The notes under the pieces: generated by a model
The model's database searches: none
What the model saw: only the letters and a program-made list of their open reading frames with translations
What the model was told of the DNA's origin: nothing
Made by a program: the position numbers and the translations under genes
NCBI GenBank assembly: GCA_016788425.1
Contig: JAEURQ010000002.1
Location: forward strand, 558,001 to 622,000
DNA length: 64,000 nucleotides
Source: Chthonomonas sp.
Lineage (GTDB): Bacteria; Armatimonadota; Fimbriimonadia; Fimbriimonadales; Fimbriimonadaceae
Direction of reading: 5' to 3'
Part shown: in pieces, positions 42,291 through 50,211 of the stretch
Position numbering within the stretch: the first letter of the stretch is position 1
Layout: each line of letters begins with the position of its first letter

Positions 42291-42330
42291 TTCTCTAGAG
42301 AATATACTAAGAGACGGTCGCAAGAGTCAA
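42291..42330 (-). promoter_or_regulatory. Methyltransferase promoter with overlapping palindromic operator
   Basis: On the minus strand TTGACT (42330-42325) and TATATT (42306-42301) are 18 bases apart. The perfect 12-base palindrome TTCTCTAGAGAA (42291-42302) overlaps the end of the -10 and the predicted start near 42294. The leader before the ATG at 42288 would be only about 6 bases. The layout fits repression by the HTH domain of the methyltransferase itself. Confidence 0.6.
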
Positions 42331-42334
42331 CAAG

Positions 42335-43474
42335 ATGTCAAATAGTTTTCCCCCGAATCAATCGTCCGTTGGCCCCGATCCTGCACTGAATCCTGCCATG
42401 ACTTCTCGTTCCGGGCGGACGGACGACCTGCGCATTCGCGCCGTGAAGGAGCTCGCGCCGCCGATGCACCTCATGCGTGAGTTCCCGATCACTGCGCGCG
42501 CTGAGCAGACCGTCGAGCAGGCGCGCGAGGCCGCGCACCGCATTTTGCACGGCTCGGATAGCCGCTGCCTTGTCGTGGTGGGGCCGTGCAGCATCCACGA
42601 TGCCGATGCCGCCATCGAATTCGGGCAACGGTTGCGAGGGCTACAGGACGAGCTAGAGAATGACCTGCTCTTGGTCATGCGCGTGTACTTCGAAAAACCG
42701 CGCACCACGATCGGCTGGAAGGGCTACATCAACGACCCCTACCTGGACGGCAGTTACCAAATTAACGAGGGGCTGAGACTGGCGCGCAAGCTCTTGCTCG
42801 ACCTCAACGAACTCGGCGTGCCGGCGGGGACCGAATACCTCGATATGATCACGCCCCAATATCTCTCGGACCTCGTGAGTTGGGGGGCGATTGGTGCGCG
42901 CACCACCGAATCGCAGGTTCACCGCGAACTGGCGAGTGGTCTCAGCTGCCCGGTCGGGTTCAAAAACGGTAGCGACGGTAACGTCCGCGTGGCCGTGGAC
43001 GCGATGAAGGCGGCGGCGGTGCCGCACCACTTCCTCTCGGTCACCAAGGGCGGCATCAGCGCGATTGTCTCCACCGCCGGAAACGAAGATTGCCACGTGA
43101 TTTTGCGGGGCGGAAAGTCGCCCAATTTTGACGCCGATTCCGTGGAATCCGCGGCCACGATTCTCGCGAAAGCGGGTCTCGCCAGCCGCATCATGATCGA
43201 CTGTTCGCACGCGAATAGCGGCAAGGACGCGACCCGTCAACCGGTGGTTCTCGCCGATGTTGCGGGGCAACTCGCGGCCGGTGACACGCGCGTAATCGGG
43301 GTGATGCTCGAAAGCCACCTTATCGCGGGGCGACAAGACGTGGAAGCGAAGCCGCTGACCTACGGCATGAGCGTGACCGACGCCTGCATTGGCTGGGACG
43401 AAACCGCGACGAGCCTGCGGGCTCTGGCGAAGGCCGTCCGCGACCGCCGCAAGATTCTGGCCGAAGACGCCTAG
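42335..43474 (+). CDS. aroG: 3-deoxy-7-phosphoheptulonate synthase (class I, AroG-like)
   Basis: A 379-residue DAHP synthase that joins phosphoenolpyruvate and erythrose 4-phosphate, the first step of aromatic amino acid synthesis. DDLRIRAVKELAPP, VVVGPCSIHD, VMRVYFEKPRTTIGWKGYINDP, GTEYLDMITPQY, WGAIGARTTESQVHREL and GFKNGSDGN match AroF/G/H nearly residue for residue. The first 21 residues (Ser/Pro-rich) precede the normal start; an ATG at 42398 would give MTSRSGRTDDLRIR and is a good alternative. No clear ribosome-binding site marks either. It is divergent from the methyltransferase and shares a CTAG stop with the convergent gene. Confidence 0.95.
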   Translation: MSNSFPPNQSSVGPDPALNPAMTSRSGRTDDLRIRAVKELAPPMHLMREFPITARAEQTVEQAREAAHRILHGSDSRCLVVVGPCSIHDADAAIEFGQRLRGLQDELENDLLLVMRVYFEKPRTTIGWKGYINDPYLDGSYQINEGLRLARKLLLDLNELGVPAGTEYLDMITPQYLSDLVSWGAIGARTTESQVHRELASGLSCPVGFKNGSDGNVRVAVDAMKAAAVPHHFLSVTKGGISAIVSTAGNEDCHVILRGGKSPNFDADSVESAATILAKAGLASRIMIDCSHANSGKDATRQPVVLADVAGQLAAGDTRVIGVMLESHLIAGRQDVEAKPLTYGMSVTDACIGWDETATSLRALAKAVRDRRKILAEDA

Positions 43475-44607
43475 GGTTCAGCTGGGAATTGCGGCGTCGA
43501 ACGGGTGTAAACCAAGTCGATCCGCCCCTGCTCTAAGCCGCCCTCAGAGTAGATTTCATAGCTACCCGAGCCAGTCTGAGCGTAAACAAAGTCCTTGCCG
43601 CTCAGCGGATCGTGGCGATCAGCTTCGGCGGTGAAGTCTTTCAGGGCACCCGGCAACCGGGCGTGCTGCCACCGATAAAGCTCGACTTTTGCCATCAGGC
43701 GAGCCAGCCGCAACTGCGTGCGTGACCGTGCCATGACGCTCAGCCAGCCGGTATAGTCCGGCATGAGGTCGTCCAAGAAGCCGACCGTGGGGACGTCGAT
43801 CACCCAGTTCTTCTCAGGTTGCTTGAGAGTCTCAATGGCGCGGCTGCCGACGTCACGAAGTATGGAGATCGCGCTCCCAATTTCTCGCGCCAAGTCTTGC
43901 GGGCTCAGTTCACGCAACTTCTTGCTGGTTTCCGGTTCTTCGCCCTCCGCGTTCACGAGGAATTCCTTGTGCGCGCGAGGATCCTTTTGGAAGTCGGTGA
44001 ACATCTTGATGGCTCCGCCGATCTCGCCCGATATTGCGTTGAGGGTGGATTCGTCGCCTCGCAACATCTGATCAAGTTCGCGGTCGAGCCGCTCCAAGTC
44101 GGGCACGGGCAAGCGCGGAATGGTTCGCGACAACGTCATAAGGCCGACGCCATCGCCGGCAATACCAACCAATCGGAAAATTATGTTCGCATCCAGACGG
44201 CGGCTAAACTTGAGCCCCGTGAGGATGGTGCTAGTTGACTTCTGCCACTGGCCGGCGGCCGCTTCGGCGTAGGCAGTTTCGTACGTGCCACGCAGCAACT
44301 CGCGAAAGTGCGTCAGCTCAGGGAAGGTTGATGTCCAGTCCTCGAGACCGGTACGAGTCGCTGGCTTGCGATTCCCGTCCTCGATGAGCTTGATCATCGG
44401 CTCCATCAAGACGGCGATCTTTTTCGCCTTCTCCAGGACCGGCGCATCCGAGCGCGTCAGTTCGCGCAGATTTTTCGTTTTGGCCATGTCCGCGGCGATG
44501 ACATAGTCTTGATAACCGTTCGTCACGTCTCGCGACGAGAACAATTGCGAAAAGAGACTGGGCCCGGCCTGAGCAAAGACAAGGGCGGCAATGGCGGAGG
44601 TGAGCAT
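43471..44607 (-). CDS. Unknown, probably exported protein
   Basis: A 378-residue protein with a short hydrophobic start (MLTSAIAALVFAQAGPS) that may be a signal peptide. The rest is largely helical (LTRSDAPVLEKAKKIAVLMEPMIKLIED, ELLRGTYETAYAEAAAGQWQKSTSTILTGL, RTQLRLARLMAKVELYRWQHARLPGAL) and ends with a beta-rich patch containing DPLSGKDFVYAQTGSGSYEIYS, the kind of segment seen at the C-terminus of secreted proteins from this group and of Planctomycetes. I recognise no family. It follows the symporter gene with 3 bases between stop and start, so the two are one operon. The stop shares CTAG with aroG. Confidence 0.55.
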   Translation of the reverse strand: MLTSAIAALVFAQAGPSLFSQLFSSRDVTNGYQDYVIAADMAKTKNLRELTRSDAPVLEKAKKIAVLMEPMIKLIEDGNRKPATRTGLEDWTSTFPELTHFRELLRGTYETAYAEAAAGQWQKSTSTILTGLKFSRRLDANIIFRLVGIAGDGVGLMTLSRTIPRLPVPDLERLDRELDQMLRGDESTLNAISGEIGGAIKMFTDFQKDPRAHKEFLVNAEGEEPETSKKLRELSPQDLAREIGSAISILRDVGSRAIETLKQPEKNWVIDVPTVGFLDDLMPDYTGWLSVMARSRTQLRLARLMAKVELYRWQHARLPGALKDFTAEADRHDPLSGKDFVYAQTGSGSYEIYSEGGLEQGRIDLVYTRSTPQFPAEP

Positions 44608-44610
44608 TTG

Positions 44611-45915
44611 TTACGCCTCGATGGGAGCCGGAAGCTCGCGCTCGCTCCCCGCCACGCAGGCAGCAATCGCGATGTCGCCGGTCACATTCAGGACGGTGCG
44701 GCTCATGTCCAAAATTCGGTCCACGCCAAGGCAAATGCCGATGGCTTCGGCAGGCACGCCGATCTTCACCAAGATTAGGGCGATCATCGGCCACGCGCCA
44801 CCCGGGACGCCCGCGGTTCCCACCCCGGCCAAAATCGCGAGCCCCATCACCGTGAGCTGTTGGCCGAGATCGAGGCTTACGCCGAACATTTGCGCCAGAA
44901 ACAGTATAGTGATCCCCTCAAACAGCGCAGTTCCGTTTTGGTTCGCGGTGGCGCCCACGGTCAGCACAAAGCGGCTGATGGTTGGCGGCAATCCAACTTC
45001 TTCCTCGGCGACTTTGAGCGCAGTCGGAAGCGTGGCGTTGCTGCTGCTCGTCGAAAATGCGGTGAGCATCACCGAGCGAATCTGCCGGAAGAATTGCCAC
45101 GGATTGCGCTTGGCAAAGACGCGGAGCATCACGCTGTAAACCACGAACTGGTGGATGAGCAGGGCCACCATCACCACCACGACGTACTTGCCGAGCGCGA
45201 TAAATGCCTCCGGCCCCAAGGTCGCGGCGACCGAAAACACCAGCGCAAACACCCCGATGGGCGCGAGCTTCATCGCCATGTCAATGATGCGCAGCGAGAC
45301 CGCAAACAGCCCATCCAAAAAGGCCTTGACGGGCGCGGCGCGCTCGGGCTCCACCCCGGCCAAAGCGATGCCGAAGATCAGCGCGAACACCATAAATGGC
45401 AGCAATCCGCCGTCGAGCGCCTTCACCGCCTGCTCCAGCGGGTTGCGAGGAATCAACTCGACAATCGTGTCCGCGGCGGACTTGACTTCCTTGGATTTCT
45501 CGACGCTCTTGGTCGCATCGGCTTTTTTGCCGATCGTGGTTTCCAGTTTCTGAACCTGCTCGGGCGTAAAGCCGCTGCCTGGTTTGAACGTGTTGACCAT
45601 GCCCACGCCGATGGCGACGGCGATCCCACTGAACAAAATCGTGAAGGCAAGGCACTTCATGCCGACGCGCCCGATTTTGGCGGCGTCGCCGAGTTCGCTC
45701 ACACCCAGCACCAGCGCCGAAAACAGGAGCGGCACCACGATCATGAAGATCAGGTTGAGGAAGATCGCCCCGATCGGCTTCATCACGTTGGTGACCAAGC
45801 CTTCGAGGAAGGGCCACGCCATCTGCTGGGCGATCGCCCCGCAAATCGCTCCCAAAAGAAGGCCGAGCAGCACCTTGGTGTGCATGGCCATGCCGCGTCG
45901 TTCGGACGAACTCAT
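44611..45915 (-). CDS. Dicarboxylate/amino acid:cation symporter (DAACS)
   Basis: A 434-residue transporter with about eight helices and two re-entrant loops. TAFSTSSSNATLPTAL is the serine-rich loop motif, FVLTVGATANQNGTALFEGI is the NMDGT-type segment (here N-Q-N-G-T), and GVPGGAWPMIALILVKIGVPAEAIG and DRILDMSRTVLNVTGD follow, all defining for GltP/DctA-type carriers. It takes up glutamate, aspartate or C4-dicarboxylates with Na+ or H+. A periplasmic loop (about 120-175) is longer and Lys/Ser-rich. The ATG at 45915 is used; an ATG nine codons later (MAMHTKVLLG) also fits. Confidence 0.93.
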   Translation of the reverse strand: MSSSERRGMAMHTKVLLGLLLGAICGAIAQQMAWPFLEGLVTNVMKPIGAIFLNLIFMIVVPLLFSALVLGVSELGDAAKIGRVGMKCLAFTILFSGIAVAIGVGMVNTFKPGSGFTPEQVQKLETTIGKKADATKSVEKSKEVKSAADTIVELIPRNPLEQAVKALDGGLLPFMVFALIFGIALAGVEPERAAPVKAFLDGLFAVSLRIIDMAMKLAPIGVFALVFSVAATLGPEAFIALGKYVVVVMVALLIHQFVVYSVMLRVFAKRNPWQFFRQIRSVMLTAFSTSSSNATLPTALKVAEEEVGLPPTISRFVLTVGATANQNGTALFEGITILFLAQMFGVSLDLGQQLTVMGLAILAGVGTAGVPGGAWPMIALILVKIGVPAEAIGICLGVDRILDMSRTVLNVTGDIAIAACVAGSERELPAPIEA

Positions 45916-45961
45916 GGCGGGCAGTTTACATGGGTCAGCGAGAAACCGCTACAGTAACGCT

Positions 45962-46309
45962 ATGCCTTTGACAAAAGAGGTGTTCGATTCGACGGTGGCT
46001 GTGTTGCAAGGAGTTCGCCCGGTGACCTGGCGAAAGATGTTCGGCGGGGCTGGATTCTATGTGGATGGCGTGTTTTTCGCGCTGCTCGATGATGATCGCC
46101 TGTTCTTTAAGGTGGACGACCACAGCAAGGGCGAGTACGAAGAGCGGGGAATGGAGCCGTGGGTGTGGGATGGCAATGTGAGCGACGCTTACCGTGAGCT
46201 GCCAGAAGAGATCATGGCTTCCGACGAGCAGCTGGGATTGTGGATTGACGAGGCGGTGCAAGCCGCAATTCGTCGCAAGAGCAAAACAAAGACCAAGAAA
46301 TCGAAGTAG
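45962..46309 (+). CDS. TfoX N-terminal domain protein
   Basis: A 115-residue protein: TWRKMFGGAGFYVDGVFFALLDDDRLFFKVDDHSKGEYEERGMEPW is the TfoX_N pattern (given in part), with the usual R-K-M-F-G-G-x-G-x-Y start. It lacks the C-terminal TfoX domain of the competence regulator and ends in a Lys-rich tail (RRKSKTKTKKSK). Function is unknown; single-domain members are often called RNA methyltransferase-like or regulator proteins without proof. It is divergent from the symporter and 8 bases upstream of a BON-like gene. Confidence 0.82.
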   Translation: MPLTKEVFDSTVAVLQGVRPVTWRKMFGGAGFYVDGVFFALLDDDRLFFKVDDHSKGEYEERGMEPWVWDGNVSDAYRELPEEIMASDEQLGLWIDEAVQAAIRRKSKTKTKKSK

Positions 46310-46317
46310 AGTAAGGC

Positions 46318-46572
46318 ATGGCTACCGATCCCGCCGATGTTTCTAGCACCAAGTACGTGCGAGCCATGCTCGCCAAGTTTGGCGTTGACGCCACCATGGC
46401 CGATGTTCGCGTTCACCACGGCATCGTATCCATTCGCGGATCGCTCAAGACCGTGAAGGGTTCGGAGTCGGAAGGGCAGGACCTCCGCGCCATCGTCGAA
46501 GGCATGGCGAAAGGACTCAAAAACAAGCCCGGCATCAAAGATGTCGTGATCGAAGCGAGTTACCGCAGTTAG
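46318..46572 (+). CDS. Small BON-like domain protein
   Basis: An 84-residue protein with VRAMLAKFGVDATMADVRVHHGIVSIRGSLKTVKG, then GMAKGLKNKPGIKDVVIEASYRS. The helix, a strand pair with G-I-V-S-I-R-G, a second helix and a last strand resemble one BON domain, but the family match is loose. No signal peptide, so cytoplasmic. It is likely co-transcribed with the TfoX protein. Its stop overlaps the convergent dtd stop (TTAG). Confidence 0.55.
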   Translation: MATDPADVSSTKYVRAMLAKFGVDATMADVRVHHGIVSIRGSLKTVKGSESEGQDLRAIVEGMAKGLKNKPGIKDVVIEASYRS

Positions 46573-47018
46573 GCTCGGCTGTCCAAAATCAGCGTGACCG
46601 GCCCGTCGTTAACGAGGCTGACCTGCATGTTCGCGCCAAACACGCCCTCGGCAAGGGTGGCTCCACATGCGCGCAGCGCGGCCGTGAACTGGTTGTAAAG
46701 CTCAAGGCCACGATCATAGGGCGCGGAGCCGACAAAGCTCGGGCGACGACTCTTGCGGGCATCGCCATAGAGCGTGAACTGGCTGACCACCAAGATTTCG
46801 CTGAGGCCCGCATCGGCCAGGGAGAGGTTCATCTTGCCGTCGGCGTCGCTGAGGATGCGCATGCCCCAAATGCGGTCGGCCAACCAGACGGCGTCGGCGT
46901 CCGTGTCGTCGGTTGCCCCGGCGACCAAAACGAGGAAGCCCGGCCCGATTCGCCCCGTAATTTTGCCAGAAATGCACACCTCGGCCTCGGTGACCCTTTG
47001 AACTACCGCCCGCATCAT
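46569..47018 (-). CDS. dtd: D-aminoacyl-tRNA deacylase
   Basis: A 149-residue Dtd that hydrolyses D-aminoacyl-tRNA and glycyl-tRNA-Ala. MRAVVQRVTEAEV, the catalytic motif SQFTLYGD (about 79-86), RRPSFVGSAP and the cis-Pro motif NDGPVT (about 137-142) are all present. The length matches the family. Either of the first two Met codons can be the start. It shares its stop with the convergent BON-like gene. Confidence 0.95.
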   Translation of the reverse strand: MMRAVVQRVTEAEVCISGKITGRIGPGFLVLVAGATDDTDADAVWLADRIWGMRILSDADGKMNLSLADAGLSEILVVSQFTLYGDARKSRRPSFVGSAPYDRGLELYNQFTAALRACGATLAEGVFGANMQVSLVNDGPVTLILDSRA

Positions 47019-47076
47019 TTGAGTTTACAGCTTGTGGGCCGAGCCGGTATTTCATACATCATTCATAAAATTTAGG

Positions 47077-47104
47077 TTAAGAATACGTATTTTCGGTGTA
47101 CAAT
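47077..47104 (+). promoter_or_regulatory. Candidate promoter of the dockerin-protein gene
   Basis: TTAAGA (47077-47082) and TACAAT (47099-47104) are 16 bases apart in an AT-rich island, unusual in this window. Transcription would start near 47111, leaving a 33-base leader with aggtagg before the ATG. Confidence 0.45.
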
Positions 47105-47143
47105 TCGTTTGGGCAACTCTCTTGCTATAAAGGTAGGAAAATC

Positions 47144-48223
47144 ATGAAGAAATTTGCAATCCTCGCGATGACGCTTGGACTGGGCATCGTAGCTCAGGCA
47201 CAACCCTTTTATCTCCGCGGTTCCATCAACAACTGGGACACTAGCGCCGAATTTCTGCTGCAGTCGGGCACAACATACGAAGCTGCGGTTACCGGCCTCA
47301 ACCCGGGCGACGACCACCAATTCAAGATGGGCAACGCCGACTGGACCATCGTGCAACCGAGCGGCTTCCAAAATCTGCGCGCTCGCGTGAACGCTTCGGG
47401 CGAAATCCGATGCCGCCTCTACGATGTGGAAACTCCGAACGACGGTTGGCTTCCCAACTCGCGCCGCGTGGGCATCGTCAACGTGGGCACGACGTACGAA
47501 CTGATTGGCGAACTGACCGGCTGGGGCTTCGGTATTCCGATGACCATGAACGGTTCGGTCGAATCGGCTGTGGCTGACCTCGATGGCGGTCGCAACAACG
47601 AATTCAAGTTCCGCGGCACGGGCGGCGACTGGTCGTATAACGTCGGCAACGACCTTGGCGAAGCCAACAACATCGCGATTGCCCCGGCCAGCGCGGGTGC
47701 ACACAGCTTTGAACTCGACATCCTGAACGGCAAGTACCGCATCGTCGAAGCTTCTGCGAACAAGGCCGCCGGTGTCATCAACCTGGGCAACTACGCTGGT
47801 CAAGTTCCGAACAGCGACAAGGTCCGCATTTCGATGCAAGTGATGGACTCGGCGAACAACGTTGTCCAAACGACGGCTTACATCGTGGATGCCGCGACGC
47901 AAAACTTCAACTACAGTGTGGTGCTCCACCCGTCGATCACCGGTACGGCGAAGATTCGCTTTGATGGCCCGACGTGGATCAGCCGCGTGGTCGCGTTCGA
48001 CGTCATCAACGGCACGGCTTCGGTCAACGTGACCCTGCCGAACGGCGACTCGAACAACGACACCATTGTTGACATTGGTGACTACACGATCCTTGCCGCT
48101 GCGTTCGACGCAAACTTTGGTGAAGGCAACTACGTGGAAGGTGCCGACCTCAACAAGGATGCGATTGTCGACATTGCTGACTACACCATCCTCGCCGGTT
48201 CGTTCGACGCTTCGGACGAGTAA
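47144..48223 (+). CDS. Secreted protein with SusE/CBM-like domains and a C-terminal dockerin
   Basis: A 359-residue protein. Residues 1-20 are a signal peptide (MKKFAILAMTLGLGIVAQAQ). Two similar beta domains follow (FYLRGSINNWDTSAEF near 21 and YELIGELTGWGFGIPMTM near 125), like the starch-binding or SusE/F-type modules. A beta domain (about 205-305) comes next, then a type I dockerin-like ending with two EF-hand loops: GDSNNDTIVDIGDYTIL and ADLNKDAIVDIADYTIL. Dockerins of this kind occur in many non-cellulosomal bacteria and may serve attachment or Ca2+ folding. ATG 47144 has aggtagg 12 bases upstream. Codon use is strongly biased, suggesting high expression. A strong terminator follows. 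Confidence 0.85.
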   Translation: MKKFAILAMTLGLGIVAQAQPFYLRGSINNWDTSAEFLLQSGTTYEAAVTGLNPGDDHQFKMGNADWTIVQPSGFQNLRARVNASGEIRCRLYDVETPNDGWLPNSRRVGIVNVGTTYELIGELTGWGFGIPMTMNGSVESAVADLDGGRNNEFKFRGTGGDWSYNVGNDLGEANNIAIAPASAGAHSFELDILNGKYRIVEASANKAAGVINLGNYAGQVPNSDKVRISMQVMDSANNVVQTTAYIVDAATQNFNYSVVLHPSITGTAKIRFDGPTWISRVVAFDVINGTASVNVTLPNGDSNNDTIVDIGDYTILAAAFDANFGEGNYVEGADLNKDAIVDIADYTILAGSFDASDE

Positions 48224-48247
48224 GCGAGATTCCTCGATAACCGTGGG

Positions 48248-48284
48248 CGGGCGGCGATCCAGTTGGATCGCCGCCCGTTCGTTT
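48248..48284 (+). terminator. Rho-independent terminator of the dockerin-protein gene
   Basis: A 13-bp perfect stem (cgggcggcgatcc / ggatcgccgcccg, loop agtt) at 48248-48277 is followed by ttcgtttt. It separates a probably highly expressed monocistron from the next gene. Confidence 0.88.
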
Positions 48285-48354
48285 TGAGCATAGCCAGGGC
48301 CAAAAATGCTACAATAGAAATTCGCGTCACTCTCGACGAGACTACGAGGAACCC

Positions 48355-50175
48355 TTGGCAAAAGCGATTCAAATTCAACCCGAAGAAGCCCGTGCGCGGG
48401 CCTACGCCGACCGCTTGATTCTCCAAAAGCTCACCGAACTGCAGTCGGTGGTAAAGCTCAGCGAGATCGCAGAAGACCTGAGCAAGGACGGCTTGACGCT
48501 GGGCAGCATTCGAGCCCTGCTCGCCTCGAACGAAGAAAAGTTTGCCTATCACGAGCGCCGCTGGGTGCCCGCCGCCCGCATTGAAGGGGCCGGTCGTCCC
48601 GTTCTCGAATGCGTGCGCCTGATCGTGGATCGCTTCGGCGGCCCGATGCCGATCGAACTCGTCGTGCGCGAAGTCTGCCTCCTGCGCGGTGGAGTCGAAT
48701 CCGAAGTTGAAGCGCAAGTTATGCGCCTGGCCAACAGCGCGCCCGAACTGTTTATCACCGAGAACCTCGAAGTTTGCCTTCGGTCGTGGACTTTTGCCGC
48801 AACCGATGAATCCACCGATGCGGCCTACACCAAGTTTGGTGTGAAGGCGGAAGACGTCGCCGCGCTCGCCGCGAAGCTCGAAGGAGTGAACTGGCTGGCC
48901 AAGGGCAGCGTGCAAGAAGCGCTCAAGAAGACTGGCGCGGTGAACGTGAAAGCGCTCGGCGCCGTGGTTTGGCAAAGCCAAAACTCGCAAGACCCGCGAG
49001 CCCACCTTTTCTACAACTGGCGCGAATTCTCGGTCGCTCTCTTCAGCACCGACGGTTTCGTGCACGGCTCCGATGGCGTGCTCTATCCGCTCGAAGACGC
49101 CAAGAAGTGGATCAGCACAGCCGTGAAACTGGCTGACCGCATCGCCCCGACGGTGGAAATCGAAGACGTTCAGCCGATCGAAGTTAAGGCCGCGGACGTC
49201 GAGCGCATCGTCAAGAAGATCGTCGGCAGCGAAGACTCGGTGCCCGCCACGCAACTCCTGGAAGAGTTTTACGAAATCACGCCGAGCGTCAAGACGTTCC
49301 CCGACGATCTGGAGAACCTCAAGAAGGCGCTCGTGGATCACGGCGGAGTCTGGTGGGTTGGCGGCGACCGCTTCCGCAAGCCGAAGACCGCCCCCGACTT
49401 TATCTATTCGGTGCCCGAGGTCTTTGACTTCGAAGAAAGCGACATCACTGACGAGGATGGCGACTATGTGGATTCGGAAATCACCGACGAAGGTCTCAGC
49501 ACAACCCTGCGCAAGTTGCTGAACCACCCGCTGGCCACCGACGTGCTGGACGAAGAAATTCTTCCTGCGCCGAAGCAGCAGCCGGAAACCCTCCGCTTGG
49601 TGCTCCGCACGATTCACCGCGAAATCGGGACGTTCCCGATGTCGCAAATTCCCACTGGCTGGATGGACGACCAACCTGGCATTCAGGAACTCATTTTCGT
49701 GGACCCGGCGGGTCGCGAAGCTCAGGTCTGGCTGAACTCGGACGCTCGCCTGATGTTCGGTCTGCTGGAGTGGTTCTTCGAGCAACCGGTCGAATCCGGC
49801 GCGGTCTTTACGCTGAGCAAGACGCACAAGCCGAACGTGTTTAACTTCTCGTGGCTGGAGCAAACCGACCCGGTTGTGTTCATCTCGAACCAACGCATGG
49901 AAGAACTGCGCACGATTCAAGCCGAGGCCGAAGGGAAGTCCACCTTGCAGTTGCTGCAAGAAGTGATGTCGCACTGGCCGAAGGGTGCTGACTTCCTGAC
50001 GATCCTGTGGGAACTCAACGTAGTGCGCCGCACGCGCCGCCGCCTCGTGGCCAGTTTGCTCACCAACTACCACTCGTTCTATCAGCGCAGCGGTTCGCCG
50101 GTTTGGCACTTCGATGCCAAGAAGGTGGAGCAGGGCTTCGACAAGACCAAGAAGAAGTTCCTCATTAAGCGCTAA
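48355..50175 (+). CDS. Large unknown protein with possible winged-helix segments
   Basis: A 606-residue soluble protein, TTG start at 48355 with the ribosome-binding site acgagga 8-14 bases upstream. Residues 20-70 (ILQKLTELQSVVKLSEIAEDLSKDGLTLGSIRALLAS) and 85-150 (VLECVRLIVDRFGGPMPIELVVREVCLLRGGVESEVEAQVMRLANSAPELF) look like two winged-helix units of the HARE-HTH/RpoE-delta kind, but this is a visual judgement. A third helical region (270-330) and an acidic patch (about 365-390) follow; the C-terminus is basic (KKVEQGFDKTKKKFLIKR). I recognise no named family. It precedes rpsT by 36 bases and shares the highly biased codon use of translation genes. Confidence 0.6.
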   Translation: MAKAIQIQPEEARARAYADRLILQKLTELQSVVKLSEIAEDLSKDGLTLGSIRALLASNEEKFAYHERRWVPAARIEGAGRPVLECVRLIVDRFGGPMPIELVVREVCLLRGGVESEVEAQVMRLANSAPELFITENLEVCLRSWTFAATDESTDAAYTKFGVKAEDVAALAAKLEGVNWLAKGSVQEALKKTGAVNVKALGAVVWQSQNSQDPRAHLFYNWREFSVALFSTDGFVHGSDGVLYPLEDAKKWISTAVKLADRIAPTVEIEDVQPIEVKAADVERIVKKIVGSEDSVPATQLLEEFYEITPSVKTFPDDLENLKKALVDHGGVWWVGGDRFRKPKTAPDFIYSVPEVFDFEESDITDEDGDYVDSEITDEGLSTTLRKLLNHPLATDVLDEEILPAPKQQPETLRLVLRTIHREIGTFPMSQIPTGWMDDQPGIQELIFVDPAGREAQVWLNSDARLMFGLLEWFFEQPVESGAVFTLSKTHKPNVFNFSWLEQTDPVVFISNQRMEELRTIQAEAEGKSTLQLLQEVMSHWPKGADFLTILWELNVVRRTRRRLVASLLTNYHSFYQRSGSPVWHFDAKKVEQGFDKTKKKFLIKR

Positions 50176-50211
50176 AAGTTGGGTATCATCTGACGTTACT
50201 GGAAATTATCA

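Noticed and set aside
47144-48223. Cellulosome component
   Set aside because: A dockerin-like end alone is not enough; no glycoside hydrolase or cohesin is in the window, and dockerins are common outside cellulosomes.
48181-50109. 642-codon minus-strand open frame opposite the large unknown protein
   Set aside because: The plus strand has a ribosome-binding site, natural amino-acid composition and a following rpsT; the minus reading is composition-driven.
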